A stretch of 15,089 nt of DNA from CAZEWZ01 sp964516765. Lineage in GTDB: Bacteria > Bacteroidota > Bacteroidia > Flavobacteriales > UBA7430. Positions within the stretch are counted from its first letter, which is position 1. The number at the start of each line of letters is the position of its first letter. A model generated the notes under the pieces. That model was not told where the DNA came from, made no database searches, and saw nothing but the letters and a program-made list of their open reading frames with translations. Shown in pieces: positions 7,544 to 15,089 of the stretch. The stretch spans positions 1 to 15,089 of the forward strand of contig CAZEWZ010000031.1 in the NCBI GenBank assembly GCA_964516765.1, in the 5' to 3' direction. A program made the translations under genes and the position numbers.

Positions 7544-8423
7544 AAGAAACTTCATACAACAAATTGCTAGTATTAGTGCTCTTGGATTAGTTTATCCCAC
7601 GAAAATTCTAGCCAATACAAATCCTGAACATCTATGTATTATGCACACAAATGATGTACATAGTCACATTGATCCTTTTCCTGAAAACCACAAAAAGTAT
7701 CCAGGGATGGGAGGCGTCGCTAAGCGGGCAAAATTAATTCAAGAAATTAGATCTAAATGTCAACATACACTTCTATTAGATGCAGGAGATATGTTTCAAG
7801 GAACTCCATACTTTAATTATTTTGGAGGGGAATTAGAATTTAAACTCATGAATGCAATGAAATACGATGCGGCTACACTCGGAAATCATGACTTCGATAA
7901 TGGTATTGATAGCCTAGCCCAGCAAGCAAAAAACGCGAACTTTAAACTTTTAAATGCAAATTATAATTTTGACAAAACACCAATGAATGGTCTAACTCAG
8001 CCTAACCATATATTCAACAAAGGAAAATTTAAAATAGGTGTTTTTGGAATTGGAATTGAACTTAATGGACTTGTTGATCCAAAAATGTTTGGAAAAACAA
8101 TTCATAATGATCCGATCAAAGAAGCAAAATATCAAGCTGAATTTTTGAAAAAAAAAGGTTGTAATTTAATTATCTGTCTATCCCATTTGGGATTAAAATA
8201 TGATTCTAAAAAAGTATCTGATACAACCCTTGCTGAGAATTGTTCATATATAGATATTGTGATAGGTGGGCATACTCATTCATTCCTTGAAAAACCAATA
8301 GAAATTAATTCTAAAATAGCAGGGAAAACATATATAAACCAAGTAGGGTGGGCCGGAATAAACCTAGGTATAATTGATGTTTACGAAGATAATAGTAACT
8401 CAAAATCTATGTTTAGGCTATAA
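7533..8423 (+). CDS. Metallophosphatase, 5'-nucleotidase N-terminal domain (Tat signal)
   Basis: Catalytic half of a UshA-like 5'-nucleotidase as a separate 296-residue protein. The N-terminus SSRRNFIQQ followed by a mild hydrophobic stretch and ILA/N (about residue 27) is a good twin-arginine signal, suggesting export in a folded, metal-loaded state. The calcineurin-like metal ligands are all present in order: HTNDVHSH (38-45), DAGDMFQG (83-90), LGNHDF (116-121), the LSHLGL histidine (about 218) and GGHTHSF (about 244-250). The protein ends shortly after the NQVGWAG block, where the C-terminal domain would begin in a fused enzyme; that domain is encoded just upstream, with an 11-base overlap. 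The order is therefore inverted relative to the single-chain enzyme. The start is fixed by the Tat motif at residues 3-7. Hydrolysis of nucleoside 5'-monophosphates is the family expectation. Confidence 0.92.
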   Translation: MSSRRNFIQQIASISALGLVYPTKILANTNPEHLCIMHTNDVHSHIDPFPENHKKYPGMGGVAKRAKLIQEIRSKCQHTLLLDAGDMFQGTPYFNYFGGELEFKLMNAMKYDAATLGNHDFDNGIDSLAQQAKNANFKLLNANYNFDKTPMNGLTQPNHIFNKGKFKIGVFGIGIELNGLVDPKMFGKTIHNDPIKEAKYQAEFLKKKGCNLIICLSHLGLKYDSKKVSDTTLAENCSYIDIVIGGHTHSFLEKPIEINSKIAGKTYINQVGWAGINLGIIDVYEDNSNSKSMFRL

Positions 8424-8444
8424 TTACAAAGATGCTTTAATGTA

Positions 8445-8460
8445 AAAACAGTAATGTTTT
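8445..8460 (+). terminator. Weak hairpin after the metallophosphatase gene
   Basis: Six-base arms AAAACA and TGTTTT flank a GTAA loop 21 bases after the stop codon. The stem is AT-rich and followed by CTTAG, not by a separate T-run, so terminator function is only possible. Confidence 0.25.
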
Positions 8461-8524
8461 CTTAGTTATGAAAAAAATACTTTAATTACAATAGCAAATT
8501 TATTTTTTTCTTAACTTTATTGTT

Positions 8525-8536
8525 CACAAATTTGTG
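8525..8536. promoter_or_regulatory. 12-bp palindrome upstream of dnaA
   Basis: CACAAATTTGTG is a perfect dyad 68 bases ahead of the dnaA start, within a 181-base non-coding gap. The preceding bases give TTGTTCACA, one mismatch from the DnaA-box form TTATTCACA. This could be an operator or autoregulatory site for dnaA. There is no cluster of DnaA boxes nearby, so I do not call an origin. Confidence 0.3.
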
Positions 8537-8604
8537 TCAGTGATGTCCAAACAGGATTTGGATTCAAAATATATTTTTAACATTCAATTTGCATACTCAA
8601 TTAA

Positions 8605-10041
8605 ATGAAAAACGCCCCCGAAAAGGTTTGGAAAAACTGCTTAGATTTTATTAAAGATAACATCTCAGAACAAAGTTATAAAACTTGGTTTCTTCCAATT
8701 CTTCCAATCAAGTTAAAAGGAAAAACCTTAAACATTCAAGTACCTAGCAAATTTTTCTATGAATGGATAGAAGAACATTACATTAAACTTTTAAAAACAG
8801 CTATTAGTCGAGAACTTGGAGAGGATGCAAAATTACTCTATTCTATTGTGATGGAAAATACTTTTGGTAATTCAAATCCATACACTGTAAAAATTCCTAG
8901 TAATAATAGGCCTCCAATTAACAACCCTAGAGTTTCTGTCCCCATTGAAATAGCTGCAACAGGCGTCAAAAATCCATTTATTATTCCCGGACTTAAAAAA
9001 GTCAATGTTGAATCCCAATTAAATCCCAATTATAATTTTGAGAATTTTATCGAAGGAGATTGTAACCGACTAGCCAGATCAGCGAGTTATGCCGTTGGAA
9101 ACAACCCTGGAGGAACATCATTTAATCCTTTATTATTATATGGAGGAGTTGGTTTAGGAAAAACACATCTAGCCCATGCAATTGGTATTCAAATCAAAGA
9201 TACATACCCAGACAAGACGGTATTGTATGTCTCTGCAGAAAAATTTACTCAACAATTTATAGATTCTATTAGAAATAATTCTAGAAATGATTTTGTTCAT
9301 TTCTATCAAATGATTGATATTCTAATTATTGATGATGTCCAATTCTTTGCAGGTAAAGAAAAGACTCAGGATGTGTTTTTCCATATCTTCAACCACCTTC
9401 ATCAGCATGGAAAACAACTTATTCTTACATCCGATAGAGCTCCAGTTGATTTACAAGGAATGGAGCAAAGATTACTGTCTAGATTCAAATGGGGACTATC
9501 TGCAGACCTTCAGACTCCTAGCCTTCAAACAAGAATTGCAATCCTAAGAAAAAAACTATACACAGATGGCATCGAAATGCCAGAGGATGTAATCGAATAC
9601 CTTGCTTACAGTATTACCTCTAACATACGAGAACTTGAAGGCGCACTTATATCTCTTTTAGCTCAATCTTCTCTCAATAAAAGAGAAATTAATCTTACTT
9701 TGGCCAAAGAAATGATTGATCGATTTGTTAAAAACACTACTAGAGAGGTTTCCATTGATTTCATACAGAAAGTAATTTGTGATTATTTTGACTTGAGTTT
9801 AGAAGTTTTAAATTCAAAAACCAGGAAGAGACGAATTGTGCAAGCCAGACAACTCTCAATGTTCTTTTCAAAAAAACTCACCAAATCTTCACTAGCTAGT
9901 ATTGGAGCCCAATGCGGAAGAAAGGATCATGCGACAGTTTTACATGCATGCAAAACTGTAAATAACCTAGCAGACACCGATAAACAGTTTAGGGCCTATG
10001 TGGATGAATTAAGTAAGAAACTAGAACTTCAACAAATTTAA
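8605..10041 (+). CDS. dnaA: Chromosomal replication initiator DnaA
   Basis: AAA+ initiator that binds DnaA boxes and opens the replication origin. The 478-residue protein has all four domains. Domain I (VWKNCLDFIKDNISEQSYKTW) is for oligomerisation and helicase loading. A variable linker covers about residues 90-140. The ATPase domain carries Walker A GGVGLGKTHL (about 179-188), Walker B ILIIDDVQFF (about 238-247) and a sensor segment LTSDRAP. Domain IV has VQARQLSMFFSKKL and the DNA-binding signature GRKDHATVLHACK (about 438-450). Length is normal. The ATG at 8605 puts domain I at the usual distance from the N-terminus. It follows a 181-base gap, so it likely has its own promoter. As often in Bacteroidota, I see no DnaA-box cluster beside the gene. 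Downstream lie the remains of a phosphatase gene and an RsmI-like gene. Confidence 0.97.
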   Translation: MKNAPEKVWKNCLDFIKDNISEQSYKTWFLPILPIKLKGKTLNIQVPSKFFYEWIEEHYIKLLKTAISRELGEDAKLLYSIVMENTFGNSNPYTVKIPSNNRPPINNPRVSVPIEIAATGVKNPFIIPGLKKVNVESQLNPNYNFENFIEGDCNRLARSASYAVGNNPGGTSFNPLLLYGGVGLGKTHLAHAIGIQIKDTYPDKTVLYVSAEKFTQQFIDSIRNNSRNDFVHFYQMIDILIIDDVQFFAGKEKTQDVFFHIFNHLHQHGKQLILTSDRAPVDLQGMEQRLLSRFKWGLSADLQTPSLQTRIAILRKKLYTDGIEMPEDVIEYLAYSITSNIRELEGALISLLAQSSLNKREINLTLAKEMIDRFVKNTTREVSIDFIQKVICDYFDLSLEVLNSKTRKRRIVQARQLSMFFSKKLTKSSLASIGAQCGRKDHATVLHACKTVNNLADTDKQFRAYVDELSKKLELQQI

Positions 10042-10068
10042 TTTCTCTCTTGGAATATAAAATTTTTG

Positions 10069-10530
10069 ATGAAAGAGGTGAATGTCTTAATGGTATGCTA
10101 AGGTAATACTTGTCGTTCCCCGATAGCGGAATAAATTCTTGCAAAAATGTGTGAACACTTAAATGTAAAGATTGATTCAGCTGGAATACTATCACATTAT
10201 ATAGGTCACAACCCTTATCCTAGTTCGAAACATAATGCACTGATTCACAATATATCAATCGAAAAAAAAGAGCAAGTCAAATAAATAAAGCAGACCTAGA
10301 GAGGTTTGATCTGATTTACGCAAAGGATCGTGAAAATCTAAAGAACATTCTCAAACTAGCAGAATCAGACCTTCAAAGAAAGAGCATTAATTTAATCGAA
10401 AATTACCTCAATACTAAAAAATATTGATGTTCTAGACTCGAATTTTAGATAGAGATTGTCATTGAAGAGGTCTATTTAATTTTAGAATAGCATTGTGAAG
10501 AAATCAAAAATAAAATTGAAAAGGAAACAA
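10069..10530 (+). pseudogene. Decayed low-molecular-weight protein tyrosine phosphatase
   Basis: This gap between dnaA and the methyltransferase holds a recognisable LMW-PTP remnant. From the ATG at 10069 the frame reads MKEVNVLMVC, a stop, then GNTCRSPIAE. That is the phosphatase P-loop (C-x5-R-S) with its leucine codon turned into TAA (10099-10101). A second TAA follows at 10132. The frame continues through VKIDSAGILSHYIGHNPYPSSKH to a run of eight A at 10262-10269. There the homology jumps to the -1 frame and gives ADLERFDLIYAKDRENLKNIL and IENYLN. A further shift at a run of six A (10416-10421) gives NIDVLDS in place of the catalytic DPY/DPW motif. A final segment EEVYLILE, a TAG (10488-10490), then CEEIKNKIEKE completes the usual C-terminus. 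The intact gene probably abutted or overlapped the next start codon. Two stops in the first 22 codons plus at least two frameshifts exclude a simple sequencing error. The family identity is clear; its former substrate is unknown. Confidence 0.88.
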
Positions 10531-10531
10531 C

Positions 10532-11242
10532 ATGTCAACAGGTAGATTGTTTATGATTCCCACAACTTTAGGAGATAGTGATGTTGGCATGGTTCTTCCT
10601 CTAACGCTTAAGAAGACAATTCACAGACTAGATGAATTTATCGTTGAAAATGCAAAAACTGCTCGTGCTTTCTTAAAAAAAATGAATATTCCAACACCCC
10701 AAAGTGAATTAAAATTACATGTATTAAATAACCATACGGATTCTCAAGAACTAAATGGCTTCCTAGATAACTGTAGAAATGGAATAGATATAGGCGTATT
10801 GTCTGAAGCAGGATGCCCAGGCGTAGCTGATCCAGGAGCGGAAATCGCAAGAATTGCGCACCAAGAAAACATTCAAGTAATTCCCTTGATTGGTCCTTCA
10901 TCAATTTTACTTGCCTTAATGGGAAGTGGAATGAACGGACAATCTTTTACTTTTCACGGATATCTTCCAAAAGATAAGTCAGAACTAAAAAGTAAAATAA
11001 AAGAAATGGAATTACAGTCAGTAAATAATAATCAGACACAATTATTTATTGAAACTCCTTATAGAAACATAAAGCTTCTTGAATCTCTTCTTCAAATATT
11101 GAATCCGAATACAATGCTTTGTATTGCTTGTGATTTAAGTCTTGCAAATGAGTATATCAAAACAAAAACAGTAGCCAAATGGAGATTGTCAGGGAAACAA
11201 AATATTCATAAAAGGCCATGCATTTTTCTTATTTATGTGTAA
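10532..11242 (+). CDS. SAM-dependent methyltransferase, short RsmI-like (tetrapyrrole methylase fold)
   Basis: Cytoplasmic methyltransferase of the tetrapyrrole methylase superfamily and a relative of RsmI, the 16S rRNA C1402 2'-O-methyltransferase. The 236-residue protein has the N-terminal glycine-rich loop RLFMIPTTLGD (5-15), GVLSEAGCPGVADPG (88-102), the conserved GPSSILLALMGSGMNG (121-136) and FHGYLP, plus FIETPYRN near residue 180, all hallmarks of the family. It is about 50 residues shorter than E. coli RsmI and appears to lack that protein's C-terminal extension. This compact form is common in Bacteroidota, which often also carry a full-length rsmI elsewhere, so the target need not be C1402. 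The ATG is followed directly by the conserved segment. The upstream 490 bases are the phosphatase pseudogene, so the promoter must lie there or transcription reads through from dnaA. Confidence 0.88.
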   Translation: MSTGRLFMIPTTLGDSDVGMVLPLTLKKTIHRLDEFIVENAKTARAFLKKMNIPTPQSELKLHVLNNHTDSQELNGFLDNCRNGIDIGVLSEAGCPGVADPGAEIARIAHQENIQVIPLIGPSSILLALMGSGMNGQSFTFHGYLPKDKSELKSKIKEMELQSVNNNQTQLFIETPYRNIKLLESLLQILNPNTMLCIACDLSLANEYIKTKTVAKWRLSGKQNIHKRPCIFLIYV

Positions 11243-11258
11243 GTTCAATGGTGAACTT
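11241..11258 (+). terminator. Hairpin overlapping the methyltransferase stop codon
   Basis: Seven-base perfect arms AAGTTCA and TGAACTT enclose an ATGG loop, starting at the second base of the stop codon. The following sequence TGATATATATTA is AT-rich but has no clean T-run. It is a possible terminator or 3'-end stabiliser. Confidence 0.35.
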
Positions 11259-11319
11259 TGATATATATTACTTAACTCTTATTATTGATAACTACTCATA
11301 GATTGTTCATAAGCTAATT

Positions 11320-11341
11320 AAAAGATTAATCAGTCTTTTTT
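11320..11341 (+). terminator. AT-rich hairpin with T-run before the transglycosylase
   Basis: Arms AAAAGATT and AGTCTTTT (one G-T pair) flank AATC, and the T-run continues two bases beyond the stem. It resembles a weak intrinsic terminator for the methyltransferase transcript, 54 bases before the next start codon. Confidence 0.3.
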
Positions 11342-11394
11342 CTGGAATTACATAATTTAGCAAACTATTTAATTCTTCAGAAAACCGAATTAAA

Positions 11395-12369
11395 ATGAGA
11401 AGAAAAATTACACAAACTATTACTATAATAATATTAATTATTATTTCAAGTAGCTTTATTTTCTCAACAATTGAGAATAAAGAATCTAAAAAGAAAGAAT
11501 TAGAATTAAATCAGAATCTCTCTATTCACCCACCTTCTACTCCAATTGATATTAGCTTTTGTGGGGAAATCATACCAATTAAACAAAAGAATCTGAAAGA
11601 GCGATTAGATAGGGAAATACTCGTTAACACATACTGGCATTCACAAACAATTTTATTTATCAAAAAAGCAAATAAATATTTTAGCGTCATAGAACCAATA
11701 CTTGAAACAAATGGACTTCCGAATGATCTCAAATATTTGGCGTTGGCAGAAAGTGGGCTTTCAAATATTGTTTCACCCTCTGGAGCGACAGGTTTTTGGC
11801 AAATAATGAAAGCAACAGGTAAAGAAAGAGGTTTAGAAATCAACCCTGAAGTAGATGAAAGATACCACCTAGAGAAATCTACAAATGCCGCGTCCAATTA
11901 TCTATTAGAGGCTTATGAAAAATTTAAATCGTGGACTCTAGCAGCAGCGTCATACAATATGGGAATGTCTGGTTTAGAAGAACAGATGGAACAGCAAAAA
12001 GTAAATAACTATTACGATTTACTTTTAAACACAGAGACAGCTCGATATATATTTAGAATTGCAGCCATTAAAGAAATTTTAGAGAATCAAAATAAGTATG
12101 GCTTTTATTTAAATGACATTGATCTTTATGAACCTGAAAAATATATTGAAGTTAAGCTTGACAGCAGTGTATCTAATTTTGCAGATTACTCTACAGAACT
12201 TGAAATAAATTACAAGGAACTAAAAGAATTAAACCCCTGGCTTAGAAAATCTTACTTGAAAAATATGAATAAAAACTTATACATTATAAAAGTGCCAAAA
12301 AAAACAGATCGACACTCCAAAAGAGTAATAAATATAATGAATTCAGACAGTCTTAAATTAAATAATTAA
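11395..12369 (+). CDS. Lytic transglycosylase (SLT/MltD-like)
   Basis: Peptidoglycan-cleaving lytic transglycosylase of the GH23/SLT fold, acting in the periplasm. The 324-residue product begins with a very hydrophobic segment (about residues 7-24, rich in Ile) after a basic MRRK. It has no obvious lipobox or clean cleavage site, so it is probably inner-membrane anchored or has a long signal. The catalytic domain follows: LPNDLKYLALAESGL with the catalytic Glu119, SGATGFWQIM (129-138), AAASYNMG (183-190) and ETARYIFRIAAIKEI (214-228). This order and these motifs are typical of MltD-type enzymes. The last 85 residues include YKELKELNPWLRKSYL and YIIKVPKK, which resemble the region after the catalytic domain in MltD homologues. 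I see no convincing LysM repeat. The gene has a 152-base upstream gap with two hairpins, and uvrA starts 101 bases downstream. Confidence 0.9.
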   Translation: MRRKITQTITIIILIIISSSFIFSTIENKESKKKELELNQNLSIHPPSTPIDISFCGEIIPIKQKNLKERLDREILVNTYWHSQTILFIKKANKYFSVIEPILETNGLPNDLKYLALAESGLSNIVSPSGATGFWQIMKATGKERGLEINPEVDERYHLEKSTNAASNYLLEAYEKFKSWTLAAASYNMGMSGLEEQMEQQKVNNYYDLLLNTETARYIFRIAAIKEILENQNKYGFYLNDIDLYEPEKYIEVKLDSSVSNFADYSTELEINYKELKELNPWLRKSYLKNMNKNLYIIKVPKKTDRHSKRVINIMNSDSLKLNN

Positions 12370-12376
12370 AATTTTC

Positions 12377-12390
12377 AATGTAATTACATT
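12377..12390. other. 14-bp perfect palindrome between transglycosylase and uvrA
   Basis: AATGTAATTACATT is a perfect dyad 7 bases after the transglycosylase stop codon and 80 bases before uvrA. It has no loop and no T-run, so it is not a convincing terminator. It might be an operator for uvrA, but an AT-rich palindrome in AT-rich DNA can occur by chance. Confidence 0.25.
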
Positions 12391-12470
12391 CTGATAATTG
12401 TGTAAGAAACATATAATTTGTTGATAAGATTTTTAACTTCATTAGATCTACTTTCAAAAAAATAAAAAAC

Positions 12471-15089
12471 ATGTCCACATCACAAGAATATATTGATATT
12501 CAAGGAGCAAAGGTTCACAACTTAAAAAATATTGATGTACTAATACCTAGAGATCAGCTAGTTGTAATTACAGGATTAAGTGGGTCAGGTAAATCATCCT
12601 TAGCTTTTGATACACTTTATGCTGAAGGACAAAGACGTTATATAGAAACTTTTTCAGCATATGCTAGACAATTTCTTGGTGGAATGGAAAGACCAAACGT
12701 TGATAAAATAGAGGGATTAAGCCCAGTAATCTCTATTGAACAAAAAACCACAAGCAAGAACCCTAGATCAACTGTAGGAACGATTACTGAAATATATGAC
12801 TTTTTGCGACTTTTATACGCTCGTGTTGGTGTCGCATATTCATACAAGACGAATGAAAAAATGATTGGCAATTCTGTGGATCAAATCAATAAAATTATTA
12901 AAACATCATTTGGTAATCAAAAAATTCTTTTGCTTGCACCTGTAGTTAAAGCCAGAAAAGGAAATTATCGTGAGTTGTTTGAGCAGATATTAAGACAAGG
13001 ATTTATTAAAGTTCGAATCAATGGAGAGATCCAAAATATAACTTCTGGATTAAAATTAGACCGTTATAAAAGTCATGATATAGAAATTGTTGTCGATCGA
13101 ATAGAAATTAAATCAGGTGTTGAGAAACGACTCAAAGAATCTCTTGAAATTGCTCTTAAATACGGGAAAGGCATTATTCAGGTGTTTGTTCCTGAAACAT
13201 CAGAAATTAGATATTTCAGCAAACATTTAATGTGTCCTACTTCGGGAATTGCTTATGATGATCCAGAACCAAATTCTTTTTCATTTAACTCACCTAAAGG
13301 AGCTTGTAAAACATGTAATGGGTTAGGAATTGAAATGAAGGTTGACGAAAAAAAAATTTTCCCTGACAAATCCTTGTCAATAGAAAAGGGAGGTATCGCA
13401 CCAATTGCAGACAGAAAGAGCACCTGGATAGATAAACAATTGGCAATTATTGCAAAACGATATAAATTTGATTTAAAAGAGCCAATCAAAAACCTACCTA
13501 AAAATGCTATTGATGTTATATTAAATGGATCTGAAGAATCTTTTTCGGTATCCAATAAGACCATGGGAATAACTCAAGATTACCGAATTAACTTCGAAGG
13601 AATATCAAACTTTATTGCTTATCAAAGCAAATATTCGGATTCAAATAGTCTAAAAAGGTGGGCCAAAAACTACATGCTTGAAATTAATTGTAGTAAATGC
13701 AAAGGAAAAAGATTGAAAAAAGAGTCCTTATTCTTTAAAATAAATGGTTTGAGTATTTCTGACTTGACACAATTAGATATCTCAGAAACATTGATGTTTT
13801 TTGAAGAAATTGACAATCATCTAGATTCACGTCAAAAAATTATCGGACAAGAAATTATTAAAGAATTAAAAACAAGATTAAAATTCTTGCTCAATGTGGG
13901 TTTAGAATACTTAAATCTAGATCGAAGTTCGAAGTCTTTATCTGGAGGAGAAGCCCAAAGAATTAGACTAGCTACTCAAATTGGATCTCAGTTAATTGGA
14001 GTATTATATATTCTTGATGAACCTAGTATTGGTCTTCATCAGAGAGATAATGTTCGTCTAATTAAATCTCTTCAAGAACTCAGAGATATAGGTAATTCTG
14101 TCTTGGTTGTGGAGCATGATAAAGAAATGATTGAATCCGCAGACTATGTTATTGACATGGGACCTGGCGCAGGAAAATATGGAGGTGAAATAGTCTTTGA
14201 AGGAACACCAAAACAAATCAAATCATCACAAACTCTAACCACACTTTATTTAAATGGTGAAAAAGAGATTTCAGTTCCGGTCACAAGAAGAAAGGGAAAT
14301 GGAAAGTATATCGAACTTTCTGGCGCCAAAGGAAATAATTTAAAAAATGTCACATTATCATTACCACTTGGGAAATTAATTTGTGTTACGGGAGTTTCCG
14401 GTAGTGGGAAATCCACTCTTATTAATGGTACTTTATATCCTATTTTAAATACTTACTTTTTTAGAGCGCTCAAAATCCCATTGCCTTATGATAAAATTTC
14501 TGGAATTGATAATATTGATAAAGTTATTGACATAGACCAATCTCCAATCGGAAGGACCCCAAGATCTAATCCTGCCACATACACAGGAGTTTTGAGTGAA
14601 ATTAGAAAGTTGTTTTCTGATATTCCAGAAGCGAAAATTAGAGCATATAAACCTGGTAGGTTTTCATTTAATGTCAAAGGTGGAAGATGTGAAACCTGCC
14701 AAGGAGGTGGGATGCGGATTATTGAAATGAATTTTCTTCCAGATGTTCACGTACTTTGTGAAACTTGCAATGGAAAGAGATTTAATCGTGAAACATTAGA
14801 AATCCGATATAAAGGGAAATCTATATCAGATGTACTTAACATGACAATTGAACATGCTGTTGATTTTTTTGAACCCATACCTAAAATATTTAAAAAAATA
14901 AAAACTCTTCAAGAAGTTGGTCTAGGATATGTAACTTTAGGACAACAATCTACTACCCTATCTGGAGGAGAAGCTCAACGTGTAAAATTAGCTACTGAGT
15001 TGAGTAAAAGAGATACTGGTAATACTCTATATATTTTAGATGAACCAACTACAGGGCTTCATTTTGAAGATATTCGTGTCTTAATGGAA
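12471..15089 (+). CDS. uvrA: Excinuclease ABC subunit A (3' end beyond window)
   Basis: DNA-damage recognition ATPase of nucleotide excision repair, which works as a dimer and loads UvrB. The frame opens at ATG 12471 and stays open for 873 codons to the right edge, about 60-80 short of the usual length. Both ABC modules are visible: Walker A GLSGSGKSS (about 34-42) and signature LSGGEAQRIRLA with LYILDEPSIGLH, then Walker A GVSGSGKST (about 642-650), LSGGEAQRVKLA and LYILDEPTTGLH. The C-terminal zinc module is intact (GGRCETCQGGG and LCETCNGKR). In the N-terminal zinc module the first pair reads Cys255-Pro-Thr-Ser258, with serine at the second cysteine position, while Cys279 and Cys282 are present. 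The early block QRRYIETFSAYARQFL is canonical. The start is supported by the YIDIQGAKVHNLKNI segment at the normal N-terminal position. Confidence 0.97.
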   Translation, partial: MSTSQEYIDIQGAKVHNLKNIDVLIPRDQLVVITGLSGSGKSSLAFDTLYAEGQRRYIETFSAYARQFLGGMERPNVDKIEGLSPVISIEQKTTSKNPRSTVGTITEIYDFLRLLYARVGVAYSYKTNEKMIGNSVDQINKIIKTSFGNQKILLLAPVVKARKGNYRELFEQILRQGFIKVRINGEIQNITSGLKLDRYKSHDIEIVVDRIEIKSGVEKRLKESLEIALKYGKGIIQVFVPETSEIRYFSKHLMCPTSGIAYDDPEPNSFSFNSPKGACKTCNGLGIEMKVDEKKIFPDKSLSIEKGGIAPIADRKSTWIDKQLAIIAKRYKFDLKEPIKNLPKNAIDVILNGSEESFSVSNKTMGITQDYRINFEGISNFIAYQSKYSDSNSLKRWAKNYMLEINCSKCKGKRLKKESLFFKINGLSISDLTQLDISETLMFFEEIDNHLDSRQKIIGQEIIKELKTRLKFLLNVGLEYLNLDRSSKSLSGGEAQRIRLATQIGSQLIGVLYILDEPSIGLHQRDNVRLIKSLQELRDIGNSVLVVEHDKEMIESADYVIDMGPGAGKYGGEIVFEGTPKQIKSSQTLTTLYLNGEKEISVPVTRRKGNGKYIELSGAKGNNLKNVTLSLPLGKLICVTGVSGSGKSTLINGTLYPILNTYFFRALKIPLPYDKISGIDNIDKVIDIDQSPIGRTPRSNPATYTGVLSEIRKLFSDIPEAKIRAYKPGRFSFNVKGGRCETCQGGGMRIIEMNFLPDVHVLCETCNGKRFNRETLEIRYKGKSISDVLNMTIEHAVDFFEPIPKIFKKIKTLQEVGLGYVTLGQQSTTLSGGEAQRVKLATELSKRDTGNTLYILDEPTTGLHFEDIRVLME

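Noticed and set aside
8424..8604. Replication origin beside dnaA
   Set aside because: I find only one degenerate DnaA-box-like site and no AT-rich unwinding repeats. In Bacteroidota dnaA is often not at the origin.
10099..10134. In-frame TAA codons in the phosphatase as recoding or an alternative genetic code
   Set aside because: Other genes in the window end normally at TAA and have no internal TAA, and the same remnant also has frameshifts and a TAG. Decay is the simpler explanation.
10042..10531. Novel small gene or structured RNA in the 490-base gap after dnaA
   Set aside because: The gap is explained nearly end to end by phosphatase homology spread over shifting frames.
11526..11897. 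Minus-strand 123-codon open frame within the lytic transglycosylase
   Set aside because: It lies antisense over the conserved catalytic domain and has no recognisable motif, so it is treated as a shadow of the real gene.
1..15089. Mobile element, defence island or CRISPR
   Set aside because: There are no transposase, integrase, phage or effector-like proteins, no spaced direct repeats and no compositional island. All readable genes are housekeeping or envelope functions.

Overview
The window looks like an AT-rich chromosomal segment from a member of the Bacteroidota, most likely a relative of the Flavobacteriales. The reasons are protein character and gene content: an S46 dipeptidyl-peptidase, an Smr-less MutS2, a split 5'-nucleotidase whose metallophosphatase half has a Tat-like signal, and a dnaA / low-molecular-weight phosphatase / short RsmI-like methyltransferase neighbourhood. 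One upstream region also matches the Bacteroidota promoter consensus (TTTG, about 20 nt, TAnnTTTG). There are no insertion sequences, phage genes, CRISPR arrays or recognisable tRNA/rRNA genes. The region reads as ordinary core genome.

Minus-strand block (1-6743). In transcription order this holds an acyl-CoA thioesterase-like gene, a secreted S46 peptidase with the arginine typical of DPP11, an intrinsic terminator, mutS2, a well-formed Bacteroidota-type promoter, tpiA, prmA, and the 5' part of a gene for an unrecognised secreted protein. The terminator between the peptidase and mutS2 argues against the longer TTG-started reading of mutS2, so I start it at the ATG.

Plus-strand block (6788-15089). 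Two overlapping genes encode the two halves of a UshA-like 5'-nucleotidase in inverted order: a lipoprotein-like C-terminal domain first, then a Tat-signal metallophosphatase. They are followed by dnaA, a heavily decayed low-molecular-weight protein tyrosine phosphatase gene, a short RsmI-like SAM-dependent methyltransferase, a membrane-anchored lytic transglycosylase, and uvrA, which runs off the right edge.

How the genes relate. The functions are mostly housekeeping: replication initiation, nucleotide excision repair, MutS2, glycolysis, ribosomal protein or rRNA methylation, envelope remodelling, and scavenging of peptides and nucleotides outside the inner membrane. I did not find a convincing undescribed system. 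The observations most worth a second look are the phosphatase pseudogene, the split nucleotidase exported by two apparent routes, the predicted acidic-residue specificity of the S46 peptidase, and the terminator/promoter overlap upstream of mutS2.
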